From: Phycisphaerae bacterium | GTDB taxonomy: Bacteria; Planctomycetota; Phycisphaerae; Sedimentisphaerales; SM23-30 | Assembly (NCBI GenBank): GCA_016342495.1 | Contig: JAEIOG010000001.1 | Span: forward strand, 1-64,000 | Direction: 5' to 3' | DNA: 64,000 bases | In this document: positions 59,461 to 64,000 of the stretch, piece after piece | Layout: every line of letters starts with the position of its first letter | Numbering within the stretch: position 1 is the stretch's first letter | Program-made: the position numbers and the translations under genes | The notes under the pieces: model-generated | Told to the model about the DNA's origin: nothing | Databases searched by the model: none | The model's input: the letters and a program-made list of their open reading frames with translations, nothing else

Positions 59461-61530
59461 TCAATAGGAAGTTTCTAAAACTTTTTTAGAAATTTGCGAA
59501 GGCACTATTGCATAGCTGTCAGCTTCCATAGAGTAGCCTGCACGGCCCTGGGTAGCACTGCGTAATTCCGAGGCATAACCAAACATTTCAGCTAAAGGAA
59601 CCTTAGCGTGAATGTAGCGAACTGGGCCACGCTGATGGGTATCGGTGATTTCAGCCCGTTTACGCACTAAATCACCTTGAATAACACCATAATACTGTTC
59701 AGGTGTAACAACTTCCAATTTCATAATGGGCTCGAGCAAAACTGGGCCCGCCTCATCTAGGGCTTGATTAAAAGCCATACTGGCAGCCTGCTGATATGCC
59801 ATTTCGGATGAATCAACTTGATGACTTGAGCCATCAATAATGCAAATTTTAATTCCTTCCATAGGATAACCGGCCAACATACCACCGCCACAGGCACTTT
59901 TGGCCCCTTCAATTGCTGCAGGTATAAATTCTTTCGGAATCACACCGCCAGAGGTTTTATCTTCAATAATAATGTTTTCTTTTTCATTTGGTGGATATGG
60001 CTCAATTGTTAAAACCACGTGACCATAATGCCCACGCCCACCAGTCTGTTTCTCAAATTTAGCATCGCCACGTGCCAAAAGCGTAATGGTTTCCTTATAG
60101 GCAACTCGAGGTCGCCCTACCCGCACATCAATTTTCATATCACGAATAATTTTGTGCTGCAGTATTTCCAGATGCAATTCCCCCATGCCACTAATAATTG
60201 TTTGACCGGTATCTTCCTGGAATGTTGCTCTAAAGGAAGGATCTTCACGTTTAAGCGTCTCTAACGCCTCAGCCAGTTTAACTCTATCAGCATTAGTCCT
60301 GGGCTCAATAGCAGCACTGATGACAGGTTCCGGGAATTCTATCGTTCCTAATACAATTGGATTTTTCTGCAAACAGAGTGTATCACCAGTAAGTGTGTTT
60401 TTTAAGCCAACCACCGCTACAATATCACCGGCTTTAGCTTCGTCACGCATAATCCTTGAGTTAGCATGCATTTGGCATATCTTAGTAATATTTTCTTTTT
60501 TGTCACGATTGGTATTAAGTACCCGCATACCATTTTTTAATGTACCGGAATATATTCTCAGAAAAGTCAAATCGCCATGCTGATCAGATGCGATTTTAAA
60601 GGCTAATGCAGCAAATGGGCCATTTGGATCACACTTACACATTATAATTTTATCGGTATTTTTTGGATCAACACCTTCCACATCAGGTCTATCCAGTGGG
60701 CTAGGCAGTAAATCAACGATTGCATCTAATAATCTTTGTGAACCTATGCTTTTTAAAGCCGAACCACAAAAAGTCGGATGGATTTTTCCTTGAATTGTTG
60801 CTTTACGTAATGCGGCAATAATCTGTTTGGGATCAAGGTTTTCTTCTGCAAAGTATTTTTCCATCAAATCTTCATCATAGTCAGCAGCTGTTTCGACCAT
60901 ATACTGGCGAGCTTCTTCCACTTCATTTGCATATTCTTCGGGGATATCATGTTCAGCAAATTTAGTGCCAACTTTATCTTCTACAAAAATAACCATTTTG
61001 AGATAAAGCAGATCAATAAAACCTTTGAAATCATCCTGATTGCCAACCGGGATGGTCATTGGCACAGGCACTGCATGAAGTTTTTCACGCAAGCTATTAA
61101 TCGACATTTCAAAATCAGCACCAAGTTTATCCATTTTATTAATAAAACATAAACATGGGATATTATATTTCTGGGCCTGATGCCAAACTGTTTCAGATTG
61201 AGCCTGAACCCCTTCTGAAGCATCAAAGACGGCTACAGCCCCATCAAGTACCCGCAACGACCGTTCAACCTCAACGGTAAAATCAACATGCCCAGGGGTA
61301 TCAATGAGGTTAATGGTATGATCTTTCCAGGGACAAGTCGTAGCCGCTGAGGTAATTGTAATGCCGCGTTCCTGCTCTTCCTGAAGATAATCCATCACTG
61401 CGGTGCCATTATGAACTTCACCTATTTTATAAGTCTTGCCGGTAAAGTACAATACTCTCTCAGTTACAGTCGTTTTGCCTGCATCAATATGAGCCATTAT
61501 GCCAATGTTGCGTATTTTATTAAGTTCCAT
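59461..61530 (-). CDS. fusA: Translation elongation factor G
   Basis: A 689-residue translocase. G1 is [21 protein letters not shown], the switch II region is [22 protein letters not shown], and G4 is FINKMDKLG. Domains II-V follow; domain IV ends [12 protein letters not shown]-like [18 protein letters not shown]. Length fits EF-G. A terminator separates it from rpsG, and the promoter of rpsJ follows it. Confidence 0.97.
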   Translation of the reverse strand: MELNKIRNIGIMAHIDAGKTTVTERVLYFTGKTYKIGEVHNGTAVMDYLQEEQERGITITSAATTCPWKDHTINLIDTPGHVDFTVEVERSLRVLDGAVAVFDASEGVQAQSETVWHQAQKYNIPCLCFINKMDKLGADFEMSINSLREKLHAVPVPMTIPVGNQDDFKGFIDLLYLKMVIFVEDKVGTKFAEHDIPEEYANEVEEARQYMVETAADYDEDLMEKYFAEENLDPKQIIAALRKATIQGKIHPTFCGSALKSIGSQRLLDAIVDLLPSPLDRPDVEGVDPKNTDKIIMCKCDPNGPFAALAFKIASDQHGDLTFLRIYSGTLKNGMRVLNTNRDKKENITKICQMHANSRIMRDEAKAGDIVAVVGLKNTLTGDTLCLQKNPIVLGTIEFPEPVISAAIEPRTNADRVKLAEALETLKREDPSFRATFQEDTGQTIISGMGELHLEILQHKIIRDMKIDVRVGRPRVAYKETITLLARGDAKFEKQTGGRGHYGHVVLTIEPYPPNEKENIIIEDKTSGGVIPKEFIPAAIEGAKSACGGGMLAGYPMEGIKICIIDGSSHQVDSSEMAYQQAASMAFNQALDEAGPVLLEPIMKLEVVTPEQYYGVIQGDLVRKRAEITDTHQRGPVRYIHAKVPLAEMFGYASELRSATQGRAGYSMEADSYAIVPSQISKKVLETSY

Positions 61531-61586
61531 CTATGTTCAACCTGTCTACTAAGCTGTAATACTTATAGCTAATGTTCCGATTAAAA

Positions 61587-61621
61587 AAAGCCACAACCAG
61601 GGACTACCCAGCTGTGGCTTT
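61587..61621 (-). terminator. Terminator between rpsG and fusA
   Basis: A 9-bp stem AAAGCCACA/TGTGGCTTT with an inner GGG/CCC pairing is followed on minus by TTTTAATC. It lies 19 bases after the rpsG stop, so fusA may depend on readthrough or its own promoter. Confidence 0.75.
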
Positions 61622-61639
61622 GAAATTCGCTTAAAATGA

Positions 61640-62113
61640 TTACCAGGCGAAATGTGCAAATGCTTTATTAGCTTCTGCCATACGATGTACGTTTTCGCGT
61701 GTAGTCATTGCGGTACCTTCTTTATTGAAGGCAGCTGTGAGTTCAGCTGCTAAACGTTCTGCCATCGGCCTGCCGGATTTATTACGGCAGGCAGCTAAAA
61801 TCCAACGAAACGCCAAAGCTTGCTGACGTTTAGGATTAACTGGCATTGGAACCTGATAAGTCGAACCACCAACACGTTTGCTACGTACTTCGATCAAAGG
61901 TTTAACATTATTAATGGCTGTTTCAAATGCTTCCAGCTGAGAAACATCTTTTACTCTTTTGCTTACGATATCCATTGCATCATAAACAACTTTTTCAGCT
62001 ACTGATTTTTTTCCATCATACATTAAGCAATTGATAAACTTAGATACCAGCTTACTGCCATGGCGAGCGTCTGGTCTTAATTGCTTAACTGATGCGGTAA
62101 AACGTTTTGACAT
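61640..62113 (-). CDS. rpsG: 30S ribosomal protein S7
   Basis: A 157-residue head-nucleating protein. [21 protein letters not shown], and [22 protein letters not shown] are diagnostic; GGAG lies 9 bases upstream of the ATG. Confidence 0.97.
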   Translation of the reverse strand: MSKRFTASVKQLRPDARHGSKLVSKFINCLMYDGKKSVAEKVVYDAMDIVSKRVKDVSQLEAFETAINNVKPLIEVRSKRVGGSTYQVPMPVNPKRQQALAFRWILAACRNKSGRPMAERLAAELTAAFNKEGTAMTTRENVHRMAEANKAFAHFAW

Positions 62114-62174
62114 TCTTTCATACTCCGAGTTACTGTTTTCTACAGAATGTTTCGTGGGTCCTTAACTTTTGTTA

Positions 62175-62205
62175 GACGCAAGTCAAAGCCCACACCCTTT
62201 GGGTA
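62175..62205 (-). repeat. ATACCC hairpin, partial copy
   Basis: On minus ATACCCAAAGGGTGTGGGCT matches the first hairpin and following bases of 16517-16552 (ATACCCAAAGGGTATGGGTT). It lies in the rpsL-rpsG spacer. Confidence 0.45.
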
Positions 62206-62327
62206 TTCTATATACTCAACGCGTCTGTGCTATAATGGACAGACACCGCTCTAGATATAAACCCTATGTAATACCACACATTGGTACTACCAAACAAGCT
62301 TATTCACTTATTCAAGGTACACATTTA

Positions 62328-62699
62328 TTATTTAGGACGTTTAGCACCGTATTTACTACGAGCCTGTTTGCGATTAGCGACACCTAAGGTATCTAATGCA
62401 CCACGAACGATGTGGTAACGAACACCAGGTAAGTCACGTACGCGGCCGCCGCGAACTAGAACAATACTATGTTCCTGAAGGTTATGGTCGACACCAGGAA
62501 TGTAAGCGGTAACTTCCTTACCATTGCTGAGACGAACCCTAGCAACCTTACGCAAAGCAGAGTTAGGTTTTTTAGGAGTCTGAGTTTTAACCTGTAGACA
62601 TACGCCCCGGCGTTGTGGGCAATTATCCAAGTCAGGTGACTTACTTTTGTTCTTAGGCGACTTACGACCATTTCTCACTAATTGATTAATAGTTGGCAT
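62328..62699 (-). CDS. rpsL: 30S ribosomal protein S12
   Basis: A 123-residue decoding-site protein. The start is the ATG ending at 62699 ([13 protein letters not shown]) with GGAG 6 bases upstream; 18 more upstream codons are dropped. [20 protein letters not shown] carries the conserved Lys of the streptomycin site, unaltered. Confidence 0.97.
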   Translation of the reverse strand: MPTINQLVRNGRKSPKNKSKSPDLDNCPQRRGVCLQVKTQTPKKPNSALRKVARVRLSNGKEVTAYIPGVDHNLQEHSIVLVRGGRVRDLPGVRYHIVRGALDTLGVANRKQARSKYGAKRPK

Positions 62700-62878
62700 T
62701 TTTGCTCCGTATTTTTTCAGAATTTTCTTACAATTCTTCTTGTTTATCAACATTCTACCGAATCATCACATAATATACTTATCTCTAAAAATGACATAAG
62801 TCCTAATGATTGCGGCATTTACCCTAATAATACCAAAAGTAAGATATAGGATAAGTCGGGTAATATACAGTTTTTTTC

Positions 62879-64000
62879 TTAATCCGTCAAGCCTAATGCT
62901 TCTTTTACTGCTTTTTCTGCCAAAGCTTCTTCACTTTGGTATTCTTCGATTTCAGCAATTTCAAGCTCAATAGGAACAGGAGGTTTAGCATTATGCTGGA
63001 TTTTTATACCCAGATAAGGTTTAAAGGCAGTACCAGCGGGAATCAGATGGCCAAGAATAACATTTTCTTTCAGGCCTAACAATTGATCGACCTTGCTGGA
63101 AATACTAGCTTCGGTGAGCACACGAGTGGTTTCCTGGAAACTAGCCGCCGAAACAAAACTTTCAGAAGAAAGTGATGCTTTGGTAATACCAAGCAACATA
63201 GTTGCACCAGTAGCCGGACGGCATTTTTTGCCAACAGCTTCATCACCACCAATAGCAACAATCGGCTCATTAACCTTTGCCAGTTCTTCCTTAGTGATAA
63301 TCTGACCTTCTTTAAGGTCGCTATCGCCAGGATCGCTGATCTTCAGGCTTGTTCCCACTGTATCATTAGCACGACGGAAAACAAATTTATCCAGAACATC
63401 ACCTGGCAATAAATCGGTATCACCTGGATTTTCGCATTTAACTTTGTGTAGCATCTGATTAATAACAATTTCAATATGTTTATCATTGATATTCTGTTTC
63501 TGAGCACGATAAACACTCTGGATTTCACGCAACAGATAATCTTGCAAAGCTTCTTCACCACGAATTCTAAGAATATCATGGGGTACCAGCGGTCCATCAG
63601 TTAAAGGTTCACCAGCAATCACATAATCGCCTGAATGCACCAAAAGGTGCTTATCATGCGGAACATGATGTTCGATTTCCAAACCGGTATCACTTCGAAT
63701 AATGATGGTCATCTTACCACGGCGTTTATCGCCGCGTAATTCGACCTGACCAGAGATTTCCGCCATCGCTGCCGGTTCTTTAGGCTTACGTGCTTCAAAA
63801 ACTTCAGTTACACGCGGCAAACCACCGGTAATATCCTGCGTACCAGAAATCGCTCGAGGTTGCATAGCTAACATACCACCAGGCTTGATTTCATCGCCTT
63901 CTTCAACCTGAATACGAGCCTTGGCAGGCAGGTAATGGAAGTCAAGAATATTGCCATCGGGATCTTCGATAACGATGCGCGGATGCTTTTCACCTTTATG
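62879..64000 (-). CDS. rpoC: RNA polymerase beta' subunit, C-terminal part
   Basis: Partial gene: the C-terminal 373 codons, open to the right edge (the frame continues as HKGEKHPRIVIEDPDGNILDF upstream of the first internal Met). QPRAISGTQDITGGLPRVTEVFEARKPKEPAAMAEI, GVNDKH-like QNINDKHIEIVINQMLHKV, and the downstream clamp segment SAASFQETTRVLTEASISSK with ENVILGHLIPAGTAF are diagnostic. It ends 180 bases before rpsL, in the classical order rpoC-rpsL-rpsG-fusA. Confidence 0.97.
   Translation of the reverse strand, partial: HKGEKHPRIVIEDPDGNILDFHYLPAKARIQVEEGDEIKPGGMLAMQPRAISGTQDITGGLPRVTEVFEARKPKEPAAMAEISGQVELRGDKRRGKMTIIIRSDTGLEIEHHVPHDKHLLVHSGDYVIAGEPLTDGPLVPHDILRIRGEEALQDYLLREIQSVYRAQKQNINDKHIEIVINQMLHKVKCENPGDTDLLPGDVLDKFVFRRANDTVGTSLKISDPGDSDLKEGQIITKEELAKVNEPIVAIGGDEAVGKKCRPATGATMLLGITKASLSSESFVSAASFQETTRVLTEASISSKVDQLLGLKENVILGHLIPAGTAFKPYLGIKIQHNAKPPVPIELEIAEIEEYQSEEALAEKAVKEALGLTD

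Noticed and set aside
1-64000. CRISPR arrays, rRNA and tRNA genes
   Set aside because: No regularly spaced repeats of CRISPR length and no cloverleaf or rRNA sequence was recognised by eye.

Overview
The window looks like a piece of an AT-rich chromosome from the Planctomycetota, most likely class Phycisphaerae. This is inferred from gene content: a DUF1080 (3-keto-disaccharide hydrolase) domain fused to HEAT-like repeats, Tat-exported Gfo/Idh/MocA oxidoreductases, a hydrazine-synthase-alpha-like protein fused to a SUMF1 domain, a DUF5703 glycosidase-like protein, pseudopilins with an AFT-type cleavage site, a ribosomal protein cluster without rpmD, and an unusually extended L22. No rRNA or tRNA gene was found, so the assignment rests on protein families recognised by eye.

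Layout. Bases 1-3000 are accessory DNA: REP-like palindromes around a REP-associated tyrosine transposase, plus two hypothetical genes. At 3019-6519 (minus) is a five-gene pseudopilin operon, gspG-H-I-J-K, with a good promoter. At 6851-13847 (plus) is a nonulosonic-acid (sialic/legionaminic/pseudaminic-type) glycosylation island: a Maf-type glycosyltransferase, a fusion of a degenerate nucleotidyltransferase with a radical-SAM/SPASM protein lacking its CxxxCxxC motif, neuA, a cobalamin-type radical SAM enzyme, and neuB. At 13919-23636 (minus) is a carbohydrate-degradation region: DUF1080 protein, Tat oxidoreductase, sugar isomerase/epimerase, DUF5703 protein and a PL8-family lyase. At 24137-28804 are a zinc-ribbon protein and the 1221-residue HzsA-like/SUMF1 protein.

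At 28992-37554 come an exonuclease, a two-component system coupled to an isoprenylcysteine-methyltransferase-like membrane protein and a lipid kinase, a YejM-like membrane sulfatase-fold protein, a PepSY-like secreted protein with an in-frame acidic tail beyond its stop, and menA. At 37892-42561 are miaB, nrdR, a STAS/RsbW/STAS partner-switching operon translationally linked to a lipoprotein amidase, and a HIT protein.

From 42592 to the right edge, all on minus, is the translation cluster read as rpoC (partial)-rpsL-rpsG-[terminator]-fusA-[promoter]-rpsJ-[attenuator-like hairpin]-rplC-D-W-B-rpsS-rplV-rpsC-rplP-rpmC-rpsQ-rplN-X-E-rpsN-H-rplF-R-rpsE-rplO-secY-adk-map-infA-rpmJ-rpsM-K-D-rpoA-rplQ-[terminator]. 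Intergenic DNA carries several small dispersed repeat families: REP-like palindromes, a MITE-like element with ACTCAAACTG inverted ends, a CACGGATT family, a TTAAGGG/CCGCGAATAT family and a two-hairpin ATACCC/CTGGC family.

The most notable signals are the N-terminal Xre-like helix-turn-helix extension on ribosomal protein L22, the SPASM fusion without radical-SAM cysteines inside the nonulosonate island, the coding-like acidic tail after the PepSY stop codon, and the MITE-like and REP/RAYT repeats.
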